Numbered from the stretch's first letter, positions 1-11,382 are shown. The stretch is DNA of 64,000 nt from Cavia porcellus (GCF_034190915.1 NW_026947507.1:17990501-18054500), one strand, 5' to 3'. The notes: generated by a model from the sequence alone, not told the origin. Numbers and translations are program-made.

Positions 1-224
1 ACATTTTATTGGTCTTCATAATAGAAGGTTTTTTTCTATTTTTAGAAGGATAAGAAATTTTATAATGATATACGATGATTTTTGTGAAATAGCTTTTTTA
101 TTCTTGAAAACACAATTTTTCTATTTGTTTAACTTCTATTATTTTTCCTCTTCTGTATTGTAAATTGCACACATTGATGTATGACTTTTAACTTTTTAAA
201 CTTTTTATTGTACATTTCAGGACC

Positions 225-530
225 ATATGAACTTGAACTTATGACAAATAATGTTGATCATTAATTGGATTGATTCCACAGATGCCTTGGTGAATAGTAA
301 AACATATACCTGGGTGTCCTGGATAGATCCATGATGTGACCTGAGGAGTGTCTCTGGTATTTAATCTCTTATTCTCTGCCTTTTTCCCGCCCTTTTTTCT
401 TCTGTGCTGTCATGAAGTTGGTAGCTTTCTTCGCCATGTCCTTCTCCCATGATATTTTCTGCTTTTGAGCCAACTGATCATATACTGAAACTCTGAGCCT
501 GGGAACTAAAACTATGCCTTTAAATGGTAT
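225..530 (+). repeat. LTR-like relic, probably MaLR class
   Basis: The stretch has the layout of the 3' half of many mammalian MaLR-type LTRs: a pyrimidine-rich segment (around 361-410), a 'gccatgtccttctcccatgat' type segment (around 435-455) and 'tgaaactctgagcctgggaac' (around 487-507), which resembles the usual 'actgaaactctgagcc' before the LTR poly(A) region. No clear target-site duplication was found and both ends are guesses. Family assignment rests on remembered consensus phrases only. Confidence 0.35.
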
Positions 531-689
531 ATATCACTTACTTTCTTCCAGAGATGAAAAGCTAATATAGTCATAATATGCACTGCTTCTGTCATTACAT
601 TCTTGTATTTATTCTGTCTAGAGCTTTTGTATCTCTCTCATTTTAGTTGTTTTTAATGTAAAAGTTTTCTTAATTTTGATGGTCATAAA

Positions 690-1130
690 TCCAATGATAT
701 CCTCATTTTTATTATTGGTATTAACACATTACTCTCTATATTACTTGCCCAGGGAAGAAGAAGTACAATTTGTTTTTAGTTCTATTGATCTGTTTTCCTA
801 GCTTTTTATTAGTATTTATTAGTCTTTCCAAGGGAGCAACTTTTGATTTAATTATCTCTAGAATATATTTTTTATTATTTATCTGCTATTTTCTTCAAAA
901 TGTTTTCTTAACTTTTAGCCAGATGCTTGGATCATTGATTCTTTTCCTGTTACATAACATATATTAAGGTCTAAAAGTATTCTCCAATATAAAGATTTAA
1001 GTGAATTTTACAATCTTGGGTATCTTTTATTTTATGCTTTTGTTGAATATATTTGCTAGCTTTTGTCTTTCTTTGTTTAATATGTTTTACACCTAATTGC
1101 TTTGCTAATTACTAAATATTTGGGGAATTT
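690..1130 (-). repeat. possible old L1 ORF2 fragment
   Basis: Read on the plus strand, phrases such as 'tctttccaagggagcaactt' (around 824-843) and the T-rich text around them resemble the antisense of L1 ORF2 ('...tttcaaagaaccaactcttg...'). The similarity is weak and all frames are broken. It could equally be unrelated T-rich DNA. Confidence 0.25.
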
Positions 1131-1597
1131 TAAAGTTATGGTGTTATACTTGACTATCAGTTTAATTCTACAATAAGGGAAGGATGTGCTTATTACATTT
1201 GTAATTTTTAACACCACTGATGCTCAGTTTATGAGCTTACTTTATGTTCAGCATAAAATTTTATTAAGTGCTCTGTATGCGGTAGAACACACGTGTTTGC
1301 TGCTGTCACGTGGACAGTAAGTGCACTGCTGGCTTGTTTACAGTTCTTAACAGCATTCCAATTTTCTGTGTGGTCACTCGTTCTTACCTGTTTTACTTAC
1401 TTTGGCTTCTTTTAAGTCTTTCAAAGTTTATAAATGTAGTTTGAGACTGTGTTATGTGCATATGAACATACTATTGTATATTTCTGTGATGAATTGACTT
1501 ATAGTCATGAAATGTTCATTGTTAGCCCTAGTCATGCTTTTTCATTTTAAGAATACTTAGGTGATCTTATTTTAGCATACTGAAACCAACATCCTAG

Positions 1598-1598
<1 letters not shown>

Positions 1599-1642
<44 letters not shown>
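1599..1642. repeat. (AT)n microsatellite
   Basis: About 22 uninterrupted AT units. Self-complementary, so it can form a cruciform, and it is probably length-variable. Confidence 0.95.
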
Positions 1643-1644
<2 letters not shown>

Positions 1645-2795
1645 CTAATACATTTTGATTTTGAAAGGGGTACATAAACAATGTATGCATATTTCCTTTA
1701 ACTGGCACATTTAATATATTCTGTGCTTAGTATTATAACTATTGTCATTTCCAGAAAATGAAATATTTACTTGTATTACATTTGTAAAATTTACTTGTAT
1801 TACATTTGTTTTGCAAAACTATATTTTATTACACATATATAAACTATAAGACATTAATGTTCTTATTTTATTAGACCAGTATTTAAAGTATCCTTTTCTC
1901 TTAATTTCTATGTATTACTTTCCTTTGCCTTTAATTGTTGTAGTGTAATTTTCTACTGCTTGAAGAATGCTCTTTTCAATTTATTTTGCAAGAAAAATAT
2001 AGTGGAGACAATTTCCATGTTCTGGCATATTGAGAGTATCTTTACTTGTCTTAATGTTGAAAGATCCCTTCATTGAGTCTGCAATACAGGATTCCCAGTT
2101 TTGTTTTCTGATACTTTGAAGGTTCTATTCAGTGATGGTACAGGAGCTAATGAGTGGAAAAACAGTTTGATGTCTGCACTCACAGCACAGCTTTAGTTGC
2201 TGAGAATCTGGATGAGCAGGGAAATCTCTTGGTCATGTTCTCCTAATGGCCCCACAGATCACACAGACCATCATTATTACAAAGGGGCCTTCTGCGGTCA
2301 CTGTGAAGTGAGATAAAATGAACCACCTCATAATTATTTCTAAGCACCAGGGTCACTGTGCAGTTCATAAAATACCAAAGAAAAACCTCTCCTGGCTAAA
2401 CTAACTTTTCTTTACCAGTTCTTCCTTTATTCCTACTCTAGTGTGCCCTCTTTTGAGGTAAGATTTGTCGATATTCAATTATGGACTGGCTTTTGTTTCC
2501 TAGATGAACCCAATCCAGTGTAACTGTCTGCTTCTTGTGACTGTCTTCGTTATTATTCCACCAAAATTTTGGATTAAGTCCATTCCAACATGCTGTTATG
2601 AAATACCACAAGTGCTCTCATGATGGGCTTTCTTGTTCTCTGAAAAGAGAAATACAAGTAGTTTGTTCAGTTATAATTGTGTCCTAGAGGTATATGGATG
2701 AATGACATTGAAACAATTTTTTTCGAATAAGAAAGTCACAGTCTATTTCATTGCTACTGCAGTAGTGAAAAAAAAATTAATCTCAGGCTACCTTT
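1643..2795. other. no gene seen; unassigned DNA
   Basis: AT-rich apart from the small 24-bp duplication. A less AT-rich patch at about 2090-2400 has no recognised repeat and no long open frame; it could be a decayed repeat or a conserved noncoding element. Confidence 0.5.
1765..1809 (+). repeat. 24-bp direct tandem duplication
   Basis: Two nearly perfect copies of a 24-bp unit beginning 'atttacttgtattacatttg' lie head to tail (1765-1788 and 1789-1809, the second truncated after 21 bp). This looks like a local slippage duplication and not a transposon. Confidence 0.85.
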
Positions 2796-2810
2796 CAAAT
2801 ATTTATTTTT

Positions 2811-2910
2811 GGGGCTGGAGATTTAGCTCAGTGGCATAAGCACCTGCCTTGCAAGCGGGCAGTCGTGAGTTCAATCCCTGGTACCGGTAAAAAAAAAAAA
2901 AAAAAGAATA
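2811..2910 (+). repeat. ID SINE, full length, with perfect target duplication
   Basis: Starts 'ggggctggagatttagctca' (box A region of the tRNA-like RNA polymerase III promoter), has the box B type segment 'gagttcaatccctgg', then an A-rich tail of about 20 nt. A perfect 15-bp target-site duplication, 'caaatatttattttt', flanks it (2796-2810 and 2911-2925). The intact duplication and tail indicate a fairly recent insertion. Confidence 0.93.
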
Positions 2911-3927
2911 CAAATATTTATTTTTATAGTCATGTCTATGCATTTCTACCAATGTTTTCAGAAAAAACTAATATAAAATCAGATTGAAGTCTCTTGGCAC
3001 CAAGGAATCTAGTAGGCAACATTTTTTATCTTAATGATGGCAGGCTAGAGGAGTATAGTGTCCAAATCACAAGCATAGAGTCAGATTTGGGTTCAGTTTA
3101 AAAACAGTTTGTAAGCAGGAGGTTCAAGGCAGATGGCATGTTATTACATGACTGATAACATGAATTGAATTAAGTCACATGTTTTCAGGCAACCTAAATA
3201 CATTACTTGAAAGAAATTATTTACCATAATATTGAAACATCCTGGGGACATGAGAAATGGTTTAAGTAGAGTAAATAAAGTTAAAATTTCCTTACTTGTG
3301 TCATTTTGTCCTCTGAAGCAAGTTGAAAACATTATATTTTTTAACTAAACAAAACAGGATGATAACAGTCAAAGTGTCCCAGCACATTATCAGAAGAAAA
3401 GCAGCTGGACTCAAGCAGTCAAAGCTGAGTGAATTTAGCAGAATGCTTATGTGCCAGGTAACAGGAGCATAGGCAGAAGCCACTATTTTATTTTTGATTT
3501 GCTACAAGTTTGCTATTCAGTAACTCACCTTTAATGTTTTTGTAATTGTGTCCTTACACCCCATTGGTCCTAATAATTTCGGTTTAACTTAGTATTCTTA
3601 AATGTGGCAGAATTTCTTCAATATGTGACTTTTTGGCTTTAAATTATTTTGAAAAATAGTGGTATCTTCAAATATTATGTCTGCTACAATCTCTCCTCCT
3701 GAAATTCCAAGTATATATAAATGACACTAAGTATCTTTTCCATGTGTCTTACACTTTTTCTGAATGATTTTATGGTTTTATCTTGCATGCTTCACTTATT
3801 TCAAATAAGACAGTCGTGTATTCCAATACTCTATTTCTTTGTTTATGTAAATTTTTATATCTCAATGAAGCCAGAAAAGCAGGTAAGCAATGCTTAGTGA
3901 ATTGCTTTATGAAGAATGAAATTATTT

Positions 3928-4003
3928 GTGGTACTCAGAATTGAACACACAACTTCTCATTTGCAGGTAGGCACCATGCACTGAGCTACAGTCCCAGCCC
4001 AGT
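3928..4003 (-). repeat. ID SINE fragment
   Basis: The plus strand reads 'gtggtactcagaattgaaca', then 'cactgagctacagtcccagc', the reverse complement of an ID body. Diverged, and its A tail is not visible. Confidence 0.7.
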
Positions 4004-4013
4004 AACTCAGCAT

Positions 4014-4124
4014 TCTTTTTTTTTTTTTTTTTTTTTGTACCCCTAAGATTGAACTCATGTCCTCGTACTTGCCAGGTAGGCACTTGCCAGGTAGGTAGGT
4101 ACTACTCAGCTATTCTGTAGCCCA
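4014..4124 (-). repeat. ID SINE with internal 15-bp duplication
   Basis: A tract of over 20 T (reverse of the A tail) is followed by 'gtacccctaagattgaactc' and 'gccaggtaggcacttgccag', ending near 'tgtagccc'. Inside it, a 15-bp unit 'acttgccaggtaggc' is repeated head to tail (4067-4081, 4082-4096), unlike other copies in the window. It lies next to another minus-strand ID fragment. Confidence 0.75.
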
Positions 4125-4300
4125 CAATTGCTTTATGGACACTGGCAATATGTTTTTCATTTGTTTTATTTCAGTCAAACTCTTTGGATGATCCTTCTGT
4201 TCTGGAGCAAGTTTTATTGCAAATATTTTTCAAATGTATTTGATTTATATAATAGTCTGTCTTCTGCCAATATGCAGTAACTATCAAATTATGTGTATTA

Positions 4301-4409
4301 AGGTTGGGGTTTAGCTCAGCAGGCCATGTGCAGGCTTGGCACGCATGAAGTCCTGAGTTCAATCCCTGGTACGAAAAAAACAAAACAAAACAAAACAAAA
4401 TACCTCAGG
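4301..4409 (+). repeat. ID SINE with target duplication
   Basis: Body 'ggttggggtttagctcagca' to 'gttcaatccctggtacg', then a (CAAAA)n-like tail. Target-site duplication 'ttatgtgtatta' at 4289-4300 and 4410-4421 (12/12). A frame on the opposite strand across it is an artefact of the SINE. Confidence 0.9.
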
Positions 4410-4459
4410 TTATGTGTATTATCATTTTTTTTTGCAAAAATGAAGTTTTATTTGTTTTA

Positions 4460-4530
4460 TATTTATTACTTTTGTGGTACTAAGTATTGAAATCAGGTCT
4501 TCACACACACTACTAGTAAACTATTTCCAG
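4460..4530 (-). repeat. ID SINE relic
   Basis: 'ttttgtggtactaagtattg' followed by 'aatcaggtcttcacacacac' matches a decayed reverse-strand ID body. No target duplication. Confidence 0.4.
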
Positions 4531-6303
4531 GTTTAAATTCATATTTTAAAAATATTTATTTTAATGTACTCTTTCACATCAATATGTTCATTAGTCTTTT
4601 ACAATTTTCATCCTGATAATTTATTTTTATTATTCTTATTTGTGTCAGATATTTTTATTATTCTTCCTTTGCAATATTTCATATGTTGCTATAAAAATAT
4701 ATTCTATGCTTTGATTTCATGTGTACATTATTTTAACTCTGTGCCAAGTCCCAACATGTGACAGTTTATTTAATATTATTTTTACTATTTTCTGATATTT
4801 TTGTTTACTTTCTTATTCAACCCAGAATCACAAAACGATTTCTAATTCCCTGTGACATTTTTTTTCTTCTAAAAATTACACCTGGATCTCCACTCTCATA
4901 TTAACACTTAAAATACTTCCCAGACATCTGGAGTATGAGATTACATTATTTGCATTTTGCTTTTTTATTTTTATATGCTGTGTCATTTTCATTTATAGTA
5001 TGAAAATTTTATTAGAGTTTTCCTTAGGAATTTTGATAAAACATTAAACACAATTTTACAGAAAAATAATATTGTATTAGTGACCAAGTCTACCATACAG
5101 AAATTATATTTGGCTGGCTTCAGTAGCATGAATTTATTTCTTGTAGTTCTGGAAGCTTACGGTTGAAGATTAAGGGTTTGGGATGTTTGGTTCCTCCTGA
5201 AGTCTTCCTCTTTGGCAAGTACACTATCTATGTTCTTGAGGTATAGTTTCAGAGTTGGTACTCTGTGTGTACATTCTTGATATTCTTTCACTTTAGAAAT
5301 TTTGCCATGTATGTTAGTAATTTTATTAAATAAATATCTAATCTAGATAATTAAACACCAAAATTATTTCATTTGTTTACATTTTTTGCATAAAATACAA
5401 AAAGATTTTATCTTGTTCTTTGTAGTTTAGTATAGATCATTTAGTATTTAGTATAGATTATTTCTAGGTGCCTTAAAAGTAGTGCAAAATAATTCAGATT
5501 AATCATCATACACTCAGCATTTTATTTAATTATATCACTAAGTAAATCTGATAATAAGTACCACAGGAGAATATACCCCTTCTGTCTTTAATGTATTTTA
5601 ATAAAACATTGAAATGTGTCTGAAAACAAAAGGTAAGTGGAAATTTTTAGCTACTAAGCATGATTTTTGTTAATTTTTTTAAAAAATGATAGATTTATAA
5701 ATAAATTCTATTAATATTTTTAGTTTAAACATACAACCTACCACAATCTATTCTTCTCAGTTTTGTGATCATTTTCATTTAAAATTTTTATTGTTTGTTC
5801 AAATGAGTGGAAATCATACATGTAAAAAGAAACAAAGTTCCCTAAAAGTAAGACAGAGAATAATATCAGGACATTATTGAGCAAAAGTATCTAGCTCCTG
5901 TTATGCAGAAGAAAATAATGTTTATAAATATAAATAAAATTTTTCATTAAAATAACAAAAAGTTAAATCATTTGCATGATTGTTTATTGAGCAAATAGCA
6001 TTTAAAATCACACCTTTGAACTATCTTTTCTGTAAGAGTTTCCTACTGTCTGTATGTTCTACAAATTATTTTCTTCTCCATTTTTAATTATAGTGTAAAT
6101 AGTTACCAATTTTTCCATGTGTGATGAAAATGCCCACTTTTACTTTTTTGCATGAAGAATTCAGGGGAGATCATTTTTTATACCTCATAAGGTATATATT
6201 ATAAGGTATTTCAGGATGTATAAAGCAGATTTTCAGTATTTTCCAGCCCTCTTCTCTCCAGCACTCTTGATTTTTTTAAATTTTCTTCCCTTCATGAATA
6301 ACT

Positions 6304-6305
<2 letters not shown>
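4531..6305. other. no gene seen; AT-rich DNA
   Basis: Short open frames only. Around 5095-5235, 'cttgtagttctggaagctta' and 'ggttcctcctgaagtcttcc' resemble an antisense fragment of an old LTR or MER-type repeat, too diverged to name. The rest shows no structure I can support. Confidence 0.5.

Positions 6306-6389
<84 letters not shown>
6306..6389. repeat. compound (AT)n(GT)n microsatellite
   Basis: About 20 AT units run directly into about 20 GT units, with one interruption near the 3' end. The alternating purine-pyrimidine run could adopt cruciform (AT part) or Z-DNA (GT part) structure. A 63-codon frame reading through it is spurious. Confidence 0.95.
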
Positions 6390-6517
6390 ATAATTCAGAC
6401 ACTATAATATTCAACCTTAGTAATTCACTAAGAAACTCCTAGACCTCAGAAAATCTGTTAAATTCATAATATTTCTATTGATTTGGGAAAGCTTATTACA
6501 AATTGACGCCCAACAAG

Positions 6518-6600
6518 GCAGTCTTTCCAAGTCTCATCCAGAATGTACTGGGACTTAATCCTGGGATACGTGTATGCACCACCATTGTGCTTGACCTCAG
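6518..6600 (+). repeat. possible B1-type SINE relic
   Basis: 'taatcctgggatacgtgtat' and 'gcaccaccattgtgcttgac' recall the 'gctgggattacaggcgtgtgccaccat' part of 7SL-derived SINEs (in that case antisense). Very diverged. Confidence 0.3.
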
Positions 6601-7700
6601 GACTCTGTGTTCACATCTCACTGTACAATGACTGTTCATTTAACTGCTAATTTATATTTATCTTATCAAAGTGGTATACCATGGCCCAAACCTCAGAATC
6701 ATAGACAACTATTATTATGCAAAATATTTCAAAATCCTACAAGGTATCTTTCAGGAGACAGTCAAGAACCAGTGATGCAAACAGATATGTAACTGCAATT
6801 TGGAGAGTTTAAACAAAACATGACATTGGAGGTCCTTTCAGAATGATGTATAAATTATTTTCTTAGTATTTTACCTGCTTTCTTTTCTTTACTCATTATC
6901 TCCCACTTCTGCTGCTCCAATCATTCCATGTTCTGTCACAGTGGATTACTTCCCACCCCCAGTAAACATGCTACTTTCATGACCTCATCCCTCCACTAGA
7001 TTACACAGTAAGAATACTTGAGCATCTATTAGGTTCACATGTTTCCTTGTCTGTTAGTGGGCTTGTCACTAAGATGATATTCTCTATGTGGCTGCACGGT
7101 AAAGGAGGAGCCAGGGGAAACTTAAACAAAACAATCTGGGTCCCAAACGAATTGCCATTTACTATCTTACTGTTTATTAATCCAGTATTTTGAATGTGAT
7201 GATTTAATTTGTATTTCATAGCAAAGTTATGAGAATTATCTAAGTTACTGATACTGAAAAACAAATTAGGATGTGATGAATATGTATTTTTAGATATATG
7301 TGCACATGGGAATATTTGCTGGAATACGGTCATCAAATTAGATTTGAAAAAGGGTTTTAATATATACAGTAATATTAAACTCTGGTTTCTCACATAGAAA
7401 ACACATTAAAGTATTAAAATATTATATATGTTTAATAAACTTGGATTAAAGCTAATTTTCTGTGTTTATGAAACCAACAGAAGTAGACTTAGCTCTTATA
7501 GGTTTTAATGGTGTATCATGATTAGAAATAATATAGCCCCTTATCCTTTATAATGCTTTTATGAGAAAACAAAGGATCACTAGGTCATGGTCTTTCTTTA
7601 TGGTTTGTTATTTATTGTATTCAGAACGCACATCTTTGAAATGGAGCTCTAAAGGAGAACCTCAGCGTATCTCAAATAGTTTTTCCTTTTGTCATCGCTG
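6601..7700. other. no gene seen; 130-codon chance frame on minus strand
   Basis: A minus-strand open frame of 130 codons (7001-7393) has no recognised domain, no signal peptide and Ile/Asn/Lys/Ser-rich AT-driven composition. I treat it as chance. No repeat was recognised. Confidence 0.5.
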
Positions 7701-7729
7701 TGGTTAATATAAAGCTTTAAATAAAATAC

Positions 7730-7762
<33 letters not shown>
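7701..7762 (+). repeat. poly(A) tail of an unidentified retroposed copy
   Basis: A run of 32 A (7731-7762) is preceded by AATAAA (7720-7725). This could be the 3' end of a processed retrocopy or SINE. I could not identify a parent transcript in the preceding 200 bases, and flanking 'aaagcttt' (7711-7718 and 7760-7767) is only a weak candidate target duplication. Simple A expansion is an alternative. Confidence 0.45.
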
Positions 7763-7765
<3 letters not shown>

Positions 7766-9652
7766 TTGCTATCTGCCCTGTTAAGAAGTTCAGAGGGCAA
7801 AAGTTTAATTTGTTCCAGTTTCCTTTGTTTTATGGCTCTGTCCATAGATTCTCCACCCTGGGAGGAAATACCATTAAGTGAAGGGTGCTGTGATGTTTGG
7901 AGGCTATTGCCACCAGCCTACTGTATCCTGGTCATTTTCCTTAATGGATCTGGTAGAGTAAGCATTTCACTGCCCATGTTTAGCAACAATTCTCAAAATA
8001 TGGCTAGGTCATTTCTGACTGTCATTACTGTGCTTGACATAAAATTTATCTTTTATACTATATGAAAGTTACATTTCTATCAAAGCAGCAAAAATAATGA
8101 CAAGTTAAAGGAATCATACCAGTCATCAGTTTTGTCATTTTAAAGCAACTGTCAGTACATTCTGCCACAGATAAATGTCTTTATACAAGTCCTGGCTATC
8201 GATTTGTATCCTGAATGACCACTACTGACTTTTCAAAACTGATGTATGTTTATCAACTCTTAAGACTTTAGGGCACAACAAAATGGGGAGCTGTTGATGT
8301 AATATAAGCTTTCACCAGAATTATATTTTATGAAACTATTTAAAGATTACTATTTTCATTGTTCCCTTCCATGTTTAAAGCAAATTTTGTATAAATCTTT
8401 CCTTGGAATTTGTCTTTCAATTTTTCAAATCGTTAAAATATTGATGCTCAAATCTATGAATATTGTCCCATTTTAAGCTGCTGTCCTAAATAACATGGTG
8501 TACATTTGCCCTCTTGGTGATAAAATAATATTCATTCTGCCTCTTTTACCGTGCACATGTGCTTTCAATCCGTGATATTCTCTTTCATATCTGAAACCCA
8601 GTGTACTTTGCTCATCTTACTGCACATCTTGATAGACAGGTGATATTTCAGTGAAATTGAGCACTTAAGGTGGCATAGTCATATTCCAGTTAAATCAAGA
8701 CCCGTATGCACAATGTGGAGAATATCAAATGCTCCAGCAAATATTGGTCCAGTTCTTTGGAGAATATTAGTTGCTGAATTACTTCAATTTCACCATAAAA
8801 TGTCTTTATTATGCAGAAGATTTGGGGAGAAGAGATTTCCTGCACTCTAAAGTGGAATTTAAATATTTTCAACTCAATTTATGTGAGTGCCTCATCACTC
8901 ATTTTAGAGGCCAATAGCACAGTTACTGGAAAATTGACATATTGATTAACGTACATATTGAAAAATAGTTTGAAAATAACAGTTTACTTTCTGTCTTGTT
9001 ATTTTTAATAAAGCAAATAGCTTTAAAGATTGTAGTTATAGAAAGATTATACTTATATATTATACATGAATACACTGTAATATTTACAATACTATTGCTA
9101 ATGTTTTGCCACATTTAGTCCTTAAGTATATACTAAAGAAAACCTTCATTATATAATAGACATACAATATCCGAAATAGACTGTTTCATTTAAAGTAAGA
9201 AGTTCATTTTCTAGATATGTCTCAAAAGGGAAACAAGAACAAATGAAAATTGTAATTTGCCAAATGCTAGATGAATGGGCACATTCTGTCATGGGATTTC
9301 TGAAGCTCTAAATGTGGGAAATGTTGGTAACATAGGAAATTCATTTCATTGGTAAAATTACTTTTAAAAGATCAGGAAGTGTAATTTTTTTTCAGGGACA
9401 AAGTCCACTTTGGAAATTAAACCAATAATTAGTATTAACACATGATTTGGAGAATAAAAGGGAAGAATCAATTTAAAATATAAAAATGTGTTCCATTAAG
9501 ACTATGTATTTCCTATAAGCAAACCCACACCACAGTTTTGTATTATTTTGTATTTTTCAAGAAAATAAAAAGCAATACTATTACTGCATTTAGCTGTAAA
9601 AGTTTGTATTTTTAAAATTAAAACTGAAAGTTTGGATTAAACTTATACCCAG
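7763..9652. other. no gene seen; AT-rich DNA
   Basis: A 99-codon plus-strand frame (7766-8065) starts directly after the A run and has no recognised domain. Nothing else is assignable; composition is even and AT-rich. Confidence 0.5.
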
Positions 9653-9797
9653 TGTCCTGGTTTATGTTGGTGGCCCCTAAGCAACCAACATTGTACATTT
9701 GTGGTTGGTTCACTGCCTAGCATTGGAATTGATGGTGTCAGTGTTACACCCACTTAAGGATGGAGCCAGCATACAATGTAAAGGCTGGAAGAAGGCA

Positions 9798-9857
<60 letters not shown>

Positions 9858-10036
9858 GTCAGTATCCCCCTTGCTGTTTGCAGCTGCTGTGAGCTACAGC
9901 CCTGCTACCCTGCCTTGGAGCCAACTGAGTATGGCCTGAAACCTCCCAAAACTGTAAGAAATAAACCTTTCCTTTCCCAACTTTGAGCACCAGGTATTTT
10001 TTTTGTCTCAGCGATGAATAAAAAGTTACTAAGACA
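9653..10036 (+). repeat. solo LTR, family 'A', plus strand
   Basis: Begins TGTCCTGG and ends ACTAAGACA, giving TG...CA termini, with an AATAAA signal at 9960-9965. Flanks are 'cccag' and 'cacag', a near-perfect 5-bp target duplication. The last 90 bases are almost identical to the reverse complement of the copies at 38114 and 43656 ('aactgtaagaaataaacctt', 'ttgtctcagcgatga'). A CT microsatellite (about 9799-9853) has expanded inside it. Layout and 5-bp duplication suggest an ERVL/MaLR-like element; no internal retroviral genes are present. Confidence 0.85.
9799..9853. repeat. (CT)n microsatellite inside the LTR
   Basis: About 27 CT units with one TT interruption. The other two copies of this LTR do not carry it, so it expanded after insertion. 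A 95-codon frame running through it is spurious. Confidence 0.95.
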
Positions 10037-10100
10037 CACAGATAATTTAGTTGTTTAATACTACATACACTTAGGGGATTTTTTTCATGTTTATTTTGAT

Positions 10101-10331
10101 AACAAAAACTAATTTTTGTTCATTTATCTGTTCCATGTTTTTTTTTTTTTTTTTTTTTAGCTTTTTCGGTACCAGAGATTGAACTCAACAAAAACTAATT
10201 TTTGTTCATTTATCTGTTCCATGTTTTTTTTTTTTTTTTTTTTTTTTAGCTTTTTCGGTACCAGAGATTGAACTCATGACTGCCTGCTTGCGAGGCAGGC
10301 GCTTATGCCGCTGAGCTAAATCCCTAACCCC
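10101..10331 (-). repeat. ID SINE with tandemly duplicated 3' end and flank
   Basis: The intact minus-strand ID body ends 'gctgagctaaatccctaacc' near 10329. Its poly(A) end (T tract plus 'agctttttcggtaccagaga') occurs twice: an 86-bp unit comprising flanking DNA from 'aacaaaaactaatttttgtt', the left target duplication, the T tract and the first SINE bases is repeated (10101-10186 and 10187-10272). T tracts are 21 and 24 long. Target duplication 'ctgttccatgtt' is at 10128-10139 (again in the second unit) and 10332-10343. Confidence 0.9.
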
Positions 10332-10367
10332 CTGTTCCATGTTCTAAACCCTCGCCATCATATTTTT

Positions 10368-10500
10368 ATTTGTGCTGGACACAGTGGCGCATGTGCCACA
10401 CTTGGAAAGCTAGGGAAGGACATAATGAGTTCAAGGCTGTCCTGCACTACACAGCAACACTTTGTCTCAAAAGAAAATATAAATAAATAAATAAATTAAT
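10368..10500 (+). repeat. B1-type SINE
   Basis: 'gctggacacagtggcgcatg', 'gagttcaaggctgtcctgca' and 'tttgtctcaaaagaaa' follow the 7SL-derived B1 order, then an A/T-rich (AAAT)n tail to about 10500. Diverged; no clear target duplication. Confidence 0.8.
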
Positions 10501-11064
10501 TAATTATCAGGTAGAGCTAGAACAAAAGGAAAAGTTCAATGATGGAGAAACAAGTTAATTAAAATGAAACAATATTGAATAATTCCAATGTTTAAAAGCA
10601 AGCATAGTAAAACACTGGTCAATTGCATTGCATGTATTCAAAATATTAAATCCAGAAAATAAATATTTCTTATAGAGCGAGATGTGGAAGATATAATGAA
10701 GCTTCAATTTAAGATTCTAGAAATTAAAAACATCACACATGATTTATTACACTGGATATTGCGGAAGGAAATACTAGCAAATAAAAGAAACTTAGAGATT
10801 CTTGAAAATAGCATGAATTATTAAAAATGGAAAATGACTACAAATTTTTAAAGCTACAAATGAGACATATAATGACTTCAAACATAATTAATATATAAGT
10901 ATTTGTAATTCCAAAGGATAGGTGACAAGAATCATGCATACATTTAATAATGACTGACATTTCCAAACATTTTAATGAGATTAACTTTTCATATAGGTTT
11001 TGCTTTATTATAAGAATAATATTTCCATTGAAACTACTAATTGAGCCTCACAGTATATTTCTCA

Positions 11065-11162
11065 TTTAGGGCTGGAGATTTAACTCAGTGGTGTAAGCAC
11101 TTGCCTGGCAAGCATGAGGTTGTAAGTTCAACCCTTAGCACAAAACAAAAGAAACTCAAAAG
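11065..11162 (+). repeat. ID SINE with target duplication
   Basis: 'gggctggagatttaactcag' to 'gtaagttcaacccttagcac', then a short CAAAA tail. Target duplication 'gtatatttctca' at 11053-11064 and 11163-11174 is perfect, although the body is diverged. Confidence 0.88.
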
Positions 11163-11312
11163 GTATATTTCTCAGTTTATTTTAGCTCTAGCAAATACAT
11201 ATCCAACTTTTCTTTAGTTATGTTAACCAATTCCAACTGTATTCACTTAACCTTATCTGGAAGGATGAACTAAAATTTGATTCCAGTTAATGTGGAAATT
11301 AAGAAGGAACTA

Positions 11313-11382
11313 ATGAGATTTAGCTCAGTGGTTTAAGCACTGCTTGGAAAGTACAAGGTTGTGAGTTTGATCCCCAGTAGAG
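11313..11382 (+). repeat. ID SINE, tailless, with target duplication
   Basis: 'gagatttagctcagtggttt' to 'tttgatccccagtag'. Short duplication 'ggaactaat' at 11306-11314 and 11383-11391. No A tail remains, and the 5' GGGGCTG is missing. Confidence 0.8.

Noticed and set aside
2811..2885. tRNA gene call on the tRNA-like body
   Set aside because: The box A/box B layout belongs to an ID SINE: it has an A tail and target duplication and occurs many times in the window.
7001..7393. 130-codon minus-strand frame as a possible gene
   Set aside because: No recognised domain, no nearby splice or promoter context, AT-driven composition; expected by chance in 64 kb of AT-rich DNA read in six frames.
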